Source of the DNA: an uncultured Campylobacter sp.
GTDB taxonomy: Bacteria; Campylobacterota; Campylobacteria; Campylobacterales; Campylobacteraceae
Direction: 5' to 3'
Length of the DNA: 64,000 nt
NCBI RefSeq assembly: GCF_963518785.1
Contig: NZ_CAUQKJ010000009.1
Coordinates: 1-64,000 of the forward strand
The position numbers and the translations under genes are program-made. Below the pieces are notes generated by a model. It was not told where the DNA came from. It worked only from the letters and a program-made list of their open reading frames with translations, and searched no databases. This document shows, one piece after another, positions 29,824 to 38,470 of the stretch. Positions within the stretch are counted from its first letter, which is position 1; each line of letters begins with the position of its first letter.

Positions 29824-31950
29824 ATGGATAATCAAACTACGCTCGGCATAAGTATAGGGCTGGTTTTGAAAGGACTTTCTAGCGTAAAATCTGCCGATAA
29901 CGCAATAAAAGGACTTGCGCGTAGTGCAAAAAATGCCGGCGTAAGCGTAAAAAGTATAAGCGAAAATTTGCGCGGGCTAAAGGGCGTAAGCAAGGATATA
30001 GCTCGCTACAAACAAACAATTTCAGACGAAATAGGAAACCTTGCGGGCACTCTTGCAAAAACCGCAAGCCTTGCCGTGCCGATTAAATTTGCCATTGACG
30101 ACGAGGCGGCCTTTGCCGACGTGAAAAAATATGTAGATGGCACCGATGAGGAGATGGCAAAGCTTAAAGGCGAGCTTAGAAATCTGAGCGCAAGTTTCGG
30201 CAAAAGTTTTAGCGATGTAGCCTCTATCGCCTCAGAGGGCGGCAAAGCGAATTTAAGCGGCGAGGAGCTCATAAAATACGTCAGACTTACCACTACGGCG
30301 ATGAGCGCCTTTGCTATGAGTGCAAACGATGTCGGCAAAGCCACAAACAATATGTTTGTAGGCTTTGGTATCAAAAACACGCAAGGTATCGAGGAGCTTT
30401 TCGATACTATCAATCTACTCGATAATAAGGTAAAAAACGCTAACGCCGATCAAATTTTAGAGTCTACTTCTCTACTTGCCGCTACGGCAAGGATGATAGA
30501 TTTAGACGGCAAGACTACGGCGGCATTTGCCTCTACTCTGCTTAGCACGGGCAAGGCTACGAGCGTAGTAGGTACTTCGCTAAACGATTTTTTTACGACG
30601 CTTGCAAGCGCGGAAAAACAACCGAAGAAATTCCACGAAGCCCTGAAACAGATCGGGCTGGATGCCCAAACACTTAAAGAAAATTTGAACAAAGACTCTA
30701 CCGCCGCGATGGTGGATTTCTTAGAGCGGATCAAGGCTGCGCCTAAAGATGCGCAAGCTGGAATTCTCTATGATCTCGTAGGCGGCAACTATAACGATGA
30801 GATAGCATCTTTGGTGCAGAACATAGACGAACTTAAAGCGAATATCGCTATGGCGCGCTCAGCCGAAGCCAAGGGCTCTATGGAAAAAGAGTTGCAGGTT
30901 AAGCTAAATACTACCGCCTCAGCATTAGATAGATTGCATCAAAGTTGGATCAATTTAGCTTCACAAATCGGCGAGACCTTTTTACCGGTCGTAGATAGCG
31001 CAGCGAAACTACTAGCGGCTTTCGGAAACGTATTGCGAAAATTTAATGAAAAATTTCCTACGCTCGCCAAACTTCTGACCGGTGCAGTAGGTGGCTTCAT
31101 AGCTCTTGGAGTAGCGATCAGCGGCGTTAAAATAGGCTTTGCAGGCCTTATGCTTGCTTTTGCGCCGTTTAGAACGGCTTATCATGTCATTGCCCTGGTC
31201 GTCAAAGGAATGTGGGCGCTTACCGCCGCTACGCTTCGCACGAACATCGCACTTGTAGCGCAAAAAGCCGCTATGATCGCTCATGCCGTGGCAAGCAAGG
31301 CCGCAGCAGCAGCTATGGCTATACTGCGAGGCGCAAGCATCGCTGCAGCCGCAGGCTTTCGCATAATGAAGCTAGCCCTAATCACTACCGGCATCGGCGC
31401 CATAGTCGTAGGACTTGCTACGGCGGCGGTGTGGCTGTATGAGAATTGGGATAGGGTCAAAGCCTTCTTTCAAAATTTTTGGCAAAAAATCAAGCCTGAA
31501 TGGGAGAGCTTTAAGAGCTGGCTAGATAGCTGGATAGAGGCATTTAGTAGCGTATTTGATGAGACGGTGGCGTGGTGGAAGGATCTATTTGCGGACTTTT
31601 TCGGCTGGATAGGCGAAAAGATCGATTGGGTACTTAGCAGCGTAAAAAGCGTAGGGGAATTCTTCGGCTTTACAGATAATAGTGCGCCGGTTATGACGCC
31701 CGCATATGCTAATGCCGATCGAAATTTTACGCCTGCACCGAATCACCCTATGGGCGAAGCGCTCAGTACTCTTAGCTCAAGCCGCGCCGGGGGCAGCAAT
31801 ACAAATATAACCTTTAACGGAGATTTTAAAATTGACGCACACGGTGGTAATATCGATACCGAAGCTTTTAAGCGGCAAATTTCAAAGGATATACAAGAGG
31901 CTATCAGACGAAATGAGCAAAATGCTAAAAATACCGATGTGAGGGATTAA
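29824..31950 (+). CDS. Tail tape measure protein
   Basis: Sets tail length, 708 residues. The N-terminal domain (GLVLKGLSSVKSADNAIKGL) leads to the TP901-type conserved region (DDEAAFADVKKYVDGTDEEM and ASEGGKANLSGEELIKYVRL). Hydrophobic central helices (about 415-540, with Ala-rich KAAAAAMAILRGASIAAA) may form the membrane pore during DNA entry. The C-terminus is Asn/Glu rich. Ribosome binding site GAAAGGAGG is very strong. Follows the gpE/E' pair as in P2. Confidence 0.9.
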   Translation: MDNQTTLGISIGLVLKGLSSVKSADNAIKGLARSAKNAGVSVKSISENLRGLKGVSKDIARYKQTISDEIGNLAGTLAKTASLAVPIKFAIDDEAAFADVKKYVDGTDEEMAKLKGELRNLSASFGKSFSDVASIASEGGKANLSGEELIKYVRLTTTAMSAFAMSANDVGKATNNMFVGFGIKNTQGIEELFDTINLLDNKVKNANADQILESTSLLAATARMIDLDGKTTAAFASTLLSTGKATSVVGTSLNDFFTTLASAEKQPKKFHEALKQIGLDAQTLKENLNKDSTAAMVDFLERIKAAPKDAQAGILYDLVGGNYNDEIASLVQNIDELKANIAMARSAEAKGSMEKELQVKLNTTASALDRLHQSWINLASQIGETFLPVVDSAAKLLAAFGNVLRKFNEKFPTLAKLLTGAVGGFIALGVAISGVKIGFAGLMLAFAPFRTAYHVIALVVKGMWALTAATLRTNIALVAQKAAMIAHAVASKAAAAAMAILRGASIAAAAGFRIMKLALITTGIGAIVVGLATAAVWLYENWDRVKAFFQNFWQKIKPEWESFKSWLDSWIEAFSSVFDETVAWWKDLFADFFGWIGEKIDWVLSSVKSVGEFFGFTDNSAPVMTPAYANADRNFTPAPNHPMGEALSTLSSSRAGGSNTNITFNGDFKIDAHGGNIDTEAFKRQISKDIQEAIRRNEQNAKNTDVRD

Positions 31951-31953
31951 GAT

Positions 31954-32337
31954 ATGGTCTTAAATTTGGGCGGCTTTAAATTTGAGTGGAAACAGACGAG
32001 CGAAATATCAGTAGAAACGGAATTCGGCATAAACTCTACCGAGAGGATAAACAACCATTCCGCGCTGCTGAATGCAAATCTGGGTACGCAGAGCATTACC
32101 CTTAACGGACAAACTCTGCCATTTGCCTGCGACGGACAAAGTGCGCTTAAGTCGCTTTACGCTTTGGCGGAGCTGCGAAAATCCTTACCGCTCGTGACGG
32201 GGCTGGGCAAATATCTAGGCAGATTTGCGATAGAGAAGATCAGCGAAAACAGATCGGTATTTGCCCCAAATGGAGCGTTTTTCACGCAAACATTCAATCT
32301 TACGCTTAGAAGAGATTACGATGCAGATGAAATCTAA
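31954..32337 (+). CDS. Phage tail protein U (P2 gpU)
   Basis: Tail terminator/completion protein, 127 residues (P2 gpU 159). GGFKFEWKQTSEISVETEF fits the gpU start, and the late FFTQTFNLTLRRDYD matches the family. Ordered tape measure-U-X-D as in P2. Confidence 0.85.
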   Translation: MVLNLGGFKFEWKQTSEISVETEFGINSTERINNHSALLNANLGTQSITLNGQTLPFACDGQSALKSLYALAELRKSLPLVTGLGKYLGRFAIEKISENRSVFAPNGAFFTQTFNLTLRRDYDADEI

Positions 32338-32355
32338 TCAAAAAGAGGCATAAAT

Positions 32356-32547
32356 ATGATTTATAAAGCAAAGGACGGTGAGCGATTGGATCAGATCGTT
32401 TATAGGCATTACGGGCATTTAAGGTATTTTGAAAGTGTGCTGGAGCTCAATCCAAAGCTAGAGGTCGTTTTAAAGGCGGGCGATAGCGTAACCCTGCCGG
32501 AATTGAGCGAAGAAAAAATACCGCAAAAGCAGGCCACATTATGGTGA
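32356..32547 (+). CDS. Tail protein X (P2 gpX, LysM-like)
   Basis: A 63-residue LysM-type protein: IYKAKDGERLDQIVYRHYG followed by LELNPKLEVVLKAGDSVTLP. gpX sits near the baseplate hub and may bind peptidoglycan. Its stop overlaps the start of gpD. Confidence 0.88.
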   Translation: MIYKAKDGERLDQIVYRHYGHLRYFESVLELNPKLEVVLKAGDSVTLPELSEEKIPQKQATLW

Positions 32548-33524
32548 GAAAACCGATCTTTAAACTTGAAGCAAACGGCAAAGATATCACGCAAACCATA
32601 AAACAAAATTTGATTAGCCTAGGCTTTGACGATAAAGAGGGCTTTAAAAGCGATGAAATAAGCTTTAAAGTGCGCGGCATCTATGCAAAACCGACGTTCG
32701 GCGACAAGCTTGAGCTATATTTGGGTTGGGCGGGCGAAGGTGAAGGAGGCGCTGATAATATGTGGCTGTGCGGTAAATTCGCCGTGCAGACCTGCGAGCG
32801 AGATTACAAAGAGCAAAGCACCGAGGTGCGTGCGACCGCCGTAGATTTTGCCGGCGAGATCAAAACCAAAAAGCGCCGCAGCTGGGAAAATACCACGCTT
32901 TTTGCCATTGCCGGCAAGATCGCGGACGAAAACGCCCTGCGCCTCAAAACAAGCGGAGAGGATATGGCGATCAGATCGCGCCTACAAGATGGAGTGGGCG
33001 ATTTAGAGTTTTTGTACTCACTCAGTAAAGAACTAGGGTATCTAGCCGCCACCAAAAACGATACTCTGATCCTGGCGCCAAAAAGCGGTGATGATGAAGC
33101 AGACGAAGCAAAGACAGAGAGCGGATTGCCACAAATAGAATTAAATTTGATAGATCTCGCTTCTTTGAATATCATAGAAGCAAATCGCAATGCATACGGA
33201 TCGGTTACTTGCGAATGGCAGGACGTAGAAAGCGGGAAACGTAAGCAGATCAAAGTGGGTAAAGGCAAACAGACCTATAAGATGCAAATCCCAGAGCCAA
33301 AAAGCGATGCTGAAGCATATAAACTGGCACAAAGCAAGCTAAATGAGCTCAAAAAAGGCGGTATAAACGGGCGATGCACGTGTATGGGCGCCAATATCGT
33401 CGCGGGAGCGCAGGTTAAATTCAAAGGTGCTGCAGGGCTTGAGGATATCAAATTTAGCGTGAAATCGGTTTCGCATACGCTAGAGCCGTCAGCCTACAAT
33501 ATAGAGATAGAATTTGAAGGATAA
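32541..33524 (+). CDS. Tail/baseplate hub protein D (P2 gpD)
   Basis: A 327-residue homologue of P2 gpD, the hub ring on which the spike sits. Visible motifs: KPIFKLEANGKDITQTIKQN, FDDKEGFKSDEISFKVRGIY, and the long central VRATAVDFAGEIKTKKRRSW. Lengths and order with gpU and gpX match P2. Start ATG overlaps gpX by 7 bases. Confidence 0.88.
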   Translation: MVRKPIFKLEANGKDITQTIKQNLISLGFDDKEGFKSDEISFKVRGIYAKPTFGDKLELYLGWAGEGEGGADNMWLCGKFAVQTCERDYKEQSTEVRATAVDFAGEIKTKKRRSWENTTLFAIAGKIADENALRLKTSGEDMAIRSRLQDGVGDLEFLYSLSKELGYLAATKNDTLILAPKSGDDEADEAKTESGLPQIELNLIDLASLNIIEANRNAYGSVTCEWQDVESGKRKQIKVGKGKQTYKMQIPEPKSDAEAYKLAQSKLNELKKGGINGRCTCMGANIVAGAQVKFKGAAGLEDIKFSVKSVSHTLEPSAYNIEIEFEG

Positions 33525-33535
33525 AGGAATAAAAA

Positions 33536-33952
33536 ATGGTCTTAGAAATCGTTAGATTTAAAGAGATTGACGATATGACGCTAGGGCGTTTTATCTTACG
33601 CGATGGCGAAAAGGAAGTGCTAAAAGGATATACCTGCGAGCCTGCGGGCCCCGATACCACGCAGAGCGGTATGGATAGACGCATACCGCAAGGAAGGTAT
33701 CAGATAGCCTGGCACGATAGTCCGAAATTTAGAGTTCGTCTGCCGCTGCTTTGGAATGAGATGGTGCCAAAAAGTCGCCGCATTCTGATCCATGCGGGCA
33801 ACACCGGGCGTAATACCGAGGGTTGCGTGCTATTAGGCACCTCTTTGGGCGCGCGCGGAGTGAAAGACTCCCGTGCGGCTTTAAGCGCGCTGCTTGCCGC
33901 CGTCAAAGAGCAAGAATTCGCAGTGCAGATAATAAATCAGATAGGAGAATAA
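33536..33952 (+). CDS. DUF5675-family protein
   Basis: A 138-residue protein with the DUF5675 pattern: TLGRFILRDGEKEVLKGYTC, RRIPQGRYQI, the RILIHAGNTGRNTEGCVLLG block and a helical end. His, Cys and Gly in the IHAGN...GC segment recall the L,D-transpeptidase-like active site, so a cell-wall-related role at infection is possible. Often found next to phage lysis or tail genes. Its stop adjoins the methyltransferase start. Confidence 0.72.
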   Translation: MVLEIVRFKEIDDMTLGRFILRDGEKEVLKGYTCEPAGPDTTQSGMDRRIPQGRYQIAWHDSPKFRVRLPLLWNEMVPKSRRILIHAGNTGRNTEGCVLLGTSLGARGVKDSRAALSALLAAVKEQEFAVQIINQIGE

Positions 33953-34768
33953 ATGAGTTTTTCAAATAATATGAATAACACCCCCGAAAAATGGGGGGGG
34001 GGGGGGGTAAATAAACCCCTTCACGCTCCCTTTGCCTGGATAGGCGGCAAGAGCAAACTTGCGGCGCAAATCATACCCCTAATGGCTCCGCATCAAAAAT
34101 ATATTGAGGTATTCGGCGGGGCCCTATCGGTTTTTTACCGAAAGGAGCCAAGTAAAATTGAAATTTTAAACGATATAAACGGCGACCTCATAAACCTACA
34201 CCGAATAATCCAAACTAGACCGCAGAGCTTAAACTCGTGTCTTAACGGGCTCTTAAGAAGCAGGGAGATCTTTTATGCTATCAAGCACAGAACCATTAAG
34301 CCGCGCAATAAGATAGAAGCGGCGGCGTTTTTCTACTTCCAAATTGCGGCAAGCTTTGGCGCAAAGGGCGAGCACTTCGCTATGCCAAAAGGTCGTGGCG
34401 CTAAGAATATATATAGAGATTTTCGCGTTTATTCACGCAGACTTAGACGAGCCACGATCGAAAATTTAAGCTACGAGAAGCTTATAAAAGAATATGATAG
34501 CGAAGATAGCCTCTTTTACTTAGATCCGCCGTATGTCGGCACTGAAAATTATTACAAAACGGCAGGCGGATTTAGTAGGCAAGATCACCAAGCTTTGGCT
34601 GAAATTTTACGAGGTATCAAAGGCAAATTTATGCTTAGCTACAACGATTGCGAGCCTATCCGCGATCTTTACCGGGGCTTTAATATGAAAGAGCTAAAGA
34701 TTAGCTATAGCCTCAATAATGCAGCAGAGCGAAAGAGCAGCAGCGAGCTTTTGATTATGAATTATTGA
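33953..34768 (+). CDS. DNA adenine N6-methyltransferase (D12 class), poly-G phase-variable
   Basis: A 271-residue Dam-like enzyme. Motif I PFAWIGGKSKLA (about 26-37) binds S-adenosylmethionine; EVFGGALSV follows; the catalytic motif is DPPY at 191-194 (FYLDPPYVGTENYY). Fifteen G residues at codons 14-19 place the frame under slipped-strand control. The present count is in frame (W-G-G-G-G-V), so the gene is ON. No start codon lies between the tract and motif I, so a shifted count should silence it. Last gene before the right end, the place of mom in Mu, hence a predicted anti-restriction or lysogen epigenetic role. Confidence 0.9.
   Translation: MSFSNNMNNTPEKWGGGGVNKPLHAPFAWIGGKSKLAAQIIPLMAPHQKYIEVFGGALSVFYRKEPSKIEILNDINGDLINLHRIIQTRPQSLNSCLNGLLRSREIFYAIKHRTIKPRNKIEAAAFFYFQIAASFGAKGEHFAMPKGRGAKNIYRDFRVYSRRLRRATIENLSYEKLIKEYDSEDSLFYLDPPYVGTENYYKTAGGFSRQDHQALAEILRGIKGKFMLSYNDCEPIRDLYRGFNMKELKISYSLNNAAERKSSSELLIMNY
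33993..34007 (+). repeat. Poly-G tract (15 G) within the methyltransferase coding region
   Basis: An uninterrupted run of 15 G begins right after AAAAAT, about 40 bases into the gene. Runs of this length are the standard contingency-locus element in Campylobacter, but are usually on chromosomal surface genes. The length here may itself vary in the sequenced culture. Confidence 0.95.
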
Positions 34769-34788
34769 ATTAATTATATCCCCTAAAA

Positions 34789-34854
34789 TTTTCTCATTTT
34801 TCACTTAAGGGTAAAAAATGAGATTTTTTTTTACGAAAAATGTGAGAAGTGTTA
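34789..34854 (+). repeat. Prophage right end with transposase-binding-like sites
   Basis: Contains TCTCATTTTTCACTT (34792-34806, inverted), GGTAAAAAATGAGATT (34810-34825) and CGAAAAATGTGAGAA (34834-34848), and ends GTGTTA. Read inward from the end, TAACACTTCTCACAT aligns with the left terminus TGATAAATCTCATAT at 10 of 15 positions by eye. Confidence 0.6.
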
Positions 34855-34858
34855 GCCG
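34855..34858 (+). repeat. Target-site duplication, right copy (GCCG)
   Basis: Matches GCCG at 3200-3203 across the prophage. The following base (34859) begins a codon of the azlC frame. Confidence 0.7.
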
Positions 34859-35230
34859 CTAAGACTAAAAGAGCTTGATCTACTCTACAATCTAACCGCG
34901 ATTTTAAATCAATCCTACTGGGTTGCGGGCGTCGTTGCGGGGGCTGTTTTGGGAGTAAACTTAAAGCTTGATTTTAGCGGGGTCGAGTTTAGCCTGACGG
35001 CGCTTTTTGCGATGCTAACCTATGAGGTTTTCAAAGCAAATCCACAATACAAAGTGCTATTTCTGGGCTTTGCCTGCGCGTTTGTGGGGCTTTTTATCTT
35101 TCCTGCAAAATACTTTTTATTCGGCACTCTGATTTTCGGCACAGCGGTATTGCTGCTCTTTCGTAAATACTTCGAGCGGCCTTTGCGCGCGGGACGCAGA
35201 CTGCGAAAATTCCTAAAAAGGAGCAGGTAG
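34859..35230 (+). pseudogene. azlC: azlC 3' part, split by prophage
   Basis: Continues the AzlC frame with LRLKELDLLYNLTAILNQSY and WVAGVVAGAVLGVNL, then two hydrophobic helices and a basic C-terminus (123 codons). TTG at 34949 could start a short fragment, but the product would be incomplete. The TAG stop overlaps the GTG start of azlD by one base, so the split also threatens azlD translation unless a phage or local promoter provides mRNA. Confidence 0.88.
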
Positions 35231-35577
35231 TGGAAATTTTACCCTATATCTTTCTAGCCTCGCTCGCTACGATTTTGACGCGATTTTTGCCGCTGCTTCT
35301 TTTTAAGAAAAAGACCGCGAGTCCAAATCTGGCGTATCTGCAGAAAAACTCCGGACTTTTGATAATGGTCGTTTTGACGATCTATGCGCTTAAGACGATG
35401 CTGCCTAGCTTTTCGGGCGAGCGGACTTTTAGCGCAGACGTGCTGCAAACGGCAGCGCTGATACTTTGCCTGATTATGGCGTTTGTCGTGCATGCTAAAT
35501 TCCGCAATTCGCTCGTTACGATAGCGCTTCCTACGCTAATATATATGGCGGTGCTACGCTTTTTATTGAATTATTGA
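35230..35577 (+). CDS. azlD: AzlD-family branched-chain amino-acid transporter subunit
   Basis: Small membrane partner of AzlC, 115 residues with four hydrophobic segments. The N-terminal motif LATILTRFLPLLLF is the AzlD signature, and LIMVVLTIYAL follows. The GTG start overlaps the azlC stop, a sign of coupled translation. With azlC broken, export of branched-chain amino acids by this pair is likely lost even though azlD is intact. Confidence 0.85.
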   Translation: MEILPYIFLASLATILTRFLPLLLFKKKTASPNLAYLQKNSGLLIMVVLTIYALKTMLPSFSGERTFSADVLQTAALILCLIMAFVVHAKFRNSLVTIALPTLIYMAVLRFLLNY

Positions 35578-35646
35578 TAAATTTATAAGTTAGTTTTCGA
35601 TAAACTTCAAAAATTAATTTTTAAGTTTAAAAAAGGTTCAAGTTTT

Positions 35647-36999
35647 ATGAATTTTATCAGTCAAATGGTGCATAGCTTCGCCAAAAAATACGCCGCCGAA
35701 ACTATGCAAAAATCCCTATACAACTCCCTTAGAATCGACATCACGCAAGAGAACATCGCTAAAATTCCAAACCCCGATAAAAAATATATGCTCTACATGC
35801 ATGTGCCCTTCTGCCATACGTTTTGCCCGTACTGCTCCTTTCATAAATACGCCTACGAGCGTGGTGCGTGCAAGGCATATTTCGGCGCTCTACGCACCGA
35901 GATGCAACGCACGAAGGACGCAGGCTACGACTTTGAGACGCTTTACGTTGGCGGCGGCACGACACTCATTGACGAGGAGGAGCTAGCACGCACGCTGGAG
36001 CTTGCCAAGTCGCTTTTCAGCATCAAAGAGGTTTCGTGCGAGAGCGATCCTAACCACATCGAGCCTGAGAGCTTGCTGCGATTTCGCGGGCTAATAGATC
36101 GCCTAAGCGTGGGGGTGCAGAGCTTTGATGATGATATTTTACGCAAAGCTTCGCGTTACGATAAATTTGGCTCAGGCGAAATTTTACAAGAAAAGCTATC
36201 CCGAGCGGTCGGAATTTTGCCGATTTTAAGCCTGGATCTGATCTTTAATTTTCCGTTTCAAACGCGCGAAATTTTACTTCGCGACATCGAAGCGGCAAAG
36301 GCGGTGAAACCCGAACAGATCACGCTGTATCCGCTGATGAAATCGCCTTTGATGCGCGATCAAATAGCACGTAGCCTCGGCGTTAGCAACATAGACCGCG
36401 AAGAGGAGTTTTACTCCATCATCTGCAAGGAATTTTCTAGCTGGCACCGCAGCAACGCATGGGCTTTCGCTCGCGAGAAATCAAATATGAGCGACGAGTA
36501 CGTAGGCACAAACCACGAATACGTGGGCATCGGAAGCGGCGCGTTTAGTTTCTTAGGCGGCAGGCTGCTCGTAAATGCGTTTAACCTCGAAGACTACGCA
36601 AGCAGAGTACAGAAAAACGAAAGCACCGTCATCGCCACCTGCGATTTTAGCAGATCCGAGCGCGCGAAATACCTCTTTTTGACCGAGCTTTTCAACGGCG
36701 AGATCGACATCGCTAAATTTAACGCCGCAAACGATCTAAATTTGCGCCGCGAGCTAGGCAGAGAGCTTAGTCTACTAAGGCTTGCAGGAGCCGTGCGCAT
36801 CGAGAACGAGATCATCCGAACGACGGAATTCGGCGCATATCTGTGCCTTGTTTTGATGAAGGAATTTTACGCCGGCATGGACAAGGTGCGCGCGGCGTTT
36901 CGCGACGACGCCAAGATTAAGCGCGCTAGACAGCTCATCATTATGGATGAAAGCGAGTCTGCCGCAACCGGCGCGACAAAAAGCGAGATAGCGTCGTAA
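35647..36999 (+). CDS. Radical SAM coproporphyrinogen III oxidase family protein (HemN/HemW-like)
   Basis: A 450-residue radical SAM enzyme. The [4Fe-4S] motif is HVPFCHTFCPYCSF (CxxxCxxC), followed by the GGGTTLI glycine motif that contacts SAM, and SVGVQSFDDDIL as in HemN relatives. The C-terminal half has the HemN-type domain (YVGIGSGAFSFLGGRLLVNA). The family covers oxygen-independent coproporphyrinogen oxidase, the haem chaperone HemW and haem-degrading HutW-like enzymes; no haem-uptake genes are nearby, so the subtype is open. Preceded by AAAAGGTTC. Confidence 0.82.
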   Translation: MNFISQMVHSFAKKYAAETMQKSLYNSLRIDITQENIAKIPNPDKKYMLYMHVPFCHTFCPYCSFHKYAYERGACKAYFGALRTEMQRTKDAGYDFETLYVGGGTTLIDEEELARTLELAKSLFSIKEVSCESDPNHIEPESLLRFRGLIDRLSVGVQSFDDDILRKASRYDKFGSGEILQEKLSRAVGILPILSLDLIFNFPFQTREILLRDIEAAKAVKPEQITLYPLMKSPLMRDQIARSLGVSNIDREEEFYSIICKEFSSWHRSNAWAFAREKSNMSDEYVGTNHEYVGIGSGAFSFLGGRLLVNAFNLEDYASRVQKNESTVIATCDFSRSERAKYLFLTELFNGEIDIAKFNAANDLNLRRELGRELSLLRLAGAVRIENEIIRTTEFGAYLCLVLMKEFYAGMDKVRAAFRDDAKIKRARQLIIMDESESAATGATKSEIAS

Positions 37000-37117
37000 A
37001 TTTTGCGCCCAGCCGCTACGACTAGCGCTTGGGCACACCCGCGACTTGAGCACAAATACCGTTTATGTATTTAAAACACAAACGAATTTTTGATTTCAAA
37101 ATTTAGGAAACGCCGCA

Positions 37118-37471
37118 ATGAAAGGCAGAATGATTAAACTATTCATTTTATTTCTGTTTTTTGTCCTTGTATTTGAGCTCGTAGGCAATCTTTTTAACTT
37201 CGGTCGCTTCCCTTTTCATAAAAGCTGCGAGGCGTTTATGATGATAAACCGCTATATGACCGGCGATTCAAACGACGAGTGCATAATGCAGCTTATGGAG
37301 CAGGGCAATAAAAGAGATCTTTCGCTATATTACTATAAAACTAAATTTAATCTTGAGGAGCCATTGTCTGAACTGGACGAAAAAGCTATAAAATTTTTAA
37401 ATATTCCGAACTCGAAGATAATCACCGTAAATAAAGACGGCGTAGAAAAGAAATTTCTAATAAGCGATTAA
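37118..37471 (+). CDS. Hypothetical membrane-anchored protein
   Basis: A 117-residue protein with one N-terminal hydrophobic helix (about 6-28) and a soluble remainder with three Cys-containing helices and a C-terminal strand pair (SKIITVNKDGVEKKFLI). No family was recognised. First gene of an AT-rich island of unrelated small genes between two host blocks. Confidence 0.6.
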   Translation: MKGRMIKLFILFLFFVLVFELVGNLFNFGRFPFHKSCEAFMMINRYMTGDSNDECIMQLMEQGNKRDLSLYYYKTKFNLEEPLSELDEKAIKFLNIPNSKIITVNKDGVEKKFLISD

Positions 37472-37562
37472 ATTTAAATAGCAAAGAAGCCCTGCTTCAA
37501 TTGCAATATCAAAGCCTAACAAATCGAGAATTTTAAAATTTATAAAATTAAAGGAGGAAACA

Positions 37563-37837
37563 ATGAGTAATCTAAAATTCATACAAAACTGGTACGCTTC
37601 CAAATGCGACGGAGAATGGGAGCATCAATACGGCCTTACGCTGGAGACGGTCGATAATCCCGGTTGGTGGATTGAAATCGATGGCGAGAGCGGGAAAAAG
37701 CGATCAAAATAAATATCGATAGAGATGACGAGGATTGGTTTTCCATCAATGCCACGGAAAACGAACTCAAAGGAAGTTGCGGAGCCGAAAATTTAGAGGA
37801 ATTATTGGAATACGTGGTAAAATGGCTAATGGATTAA
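37563..37837 (+). pseudogene. Imm53-family immunity protein gene, frameshifted
   Basis: The first frame reads FIQNWYASKCDGEWEHQYGL and TVDNPGWWIEIDGE, the Imm53 signature (W-x2-C-DGxWEHxYG, NPGW). It hits TAA at 37710-37712 after 49 residues. A -1 shift near GGGAAAAAG (about 37690) reopens the frame: INIDRDDEDWFSINATENEL, CGAENLEELLEYVVKW and a stop at 37837, giving a family-length protein of about 91 residues. A one-base deletion in or near the A5 run explains it. The ribosome binding site AAAGGAGGAAAC is intact. Translational slippage is possible but the heptamer is not a strong one. Confidence 0.78.
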
Positions 37838-37866
37838 AATTTAGCAAGGCAAATAAAGGAGCCTAG

Positions 37867-38403
37867 ATGATCGAAGTCGAGATAAAAAACGAATCTTGCA
37901 AAAAGACCGAAGTTACGCTTGCAAATATCGAAATTGTTAAGGACACTGTAAAGGAATTCGCCTATAAAAGCTTTAAGGGCAGCTATCTGTTTTTTGATAT
38001 TTACGGCGAGATAGATAGGGATTTCCGCGTGCTTGGAGCAATAGGTGAAGGAGATGAAAACAATATCGGAAAAATAGATCTTAAAAAATATGAAAAAAGC
38101 CCCGTAGGCGCCACTGACATATCGCAAGATATACAGGGCGCAAAATTCTGCACCTTTTTCAAGCTGGATCAAAGTAAAATTTTAAAGCAAATATTATATT
38201 ATATAGCCTATGAAAGATTTGAAGGCGGCTATTACGCAAAGGGTAAATTTATAGGCAAAAACAGCGGCAATCTTGTTTTTATCGGTATCTGCAGCGATGT
38301 AAAAAATTGCGCCGAAATAAAGAGCGTCGATTTAGGTGAAATAATAAAAAGTATGCCTAAACTCTCGGAATCAAATAATTTTTATATTAGCGAGTTTATA
38401 TGA
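37867..38403 (+). CDS. Hypothetical protein of immunity-like island
   Basis: A 178-residue soluble protein with alternating strands and helices and clusters of acidic residues. No signal peptide and no membrane segment. No family was recognised. Good ribosome binding site (AAAGGAGCC). Its place right after an Imm53 remnant, with similar size and composition to immunity proteins, suggests but does not prove an immunity role. Confidence 0.6.
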   Translation: MIEVEIKNESCKKTEVTLANIEIVKDTVKEFAYKSFKGSYLFFDIYGEIDRDFRVLGAIGEGDENNIGKIDLKKYEKSPVGATDISQDIQGAKFCTFFKLDQSKILKQILYYIAYERFEGGYYAKGKFIGKNSGNLVFIGICSDVKNCAEIKSVDLGEIIKSMPKLSESNNFYISEFI

Positions 38404-38470
38404 GATCAATTAAACAGATCGATGAGGTAAATTTATATCGCCAACCGATTAAATTTAAAAAGGAGATACT

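Larger units (their letters stand above)
3204..34854. mobile_element. Mu-like transposable prophage, apparently complete (about 31.65 kb)
   Basis: It contains a repressor, Ner-like regulator, DDE transposase A, ATPase B, Gam, head genes with MuF, terminase, portal, protease, capsid, lysis genes, a full P2-like contractile tail and a right-end methyltransferase. The ends are set by three observations: an in-frame split azlC, a GCCG on both sides (3200-3203 and 34855-34858), and similar inverted termini (left TGATAAATCTCAT; right, read inward, TAACACTTCTCACAT). No integrase or tRNA target is present, as expected for replicative transposition. Head and tail proteins are P2/PBSX type, so the particle is predicted to be a myovirus. 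No structural gene is visibly broken, so it may be inducible. Confidence 0.93.

Noticed and set aside
3204..34854. Site-specific integrase and tRNA attachment site
   Set aside because: No tyrosine or serine recombinase is present; integration is by the DDE transposase, as the short target duplication shows.
37563..37837. Programmed frameshift in the Imm53 gene
   Set aside because: GGG AAA AAG is not a proper X-XXY-YYZ heptamer in the needed phase, and a one-base loss at a run of A is simpler.
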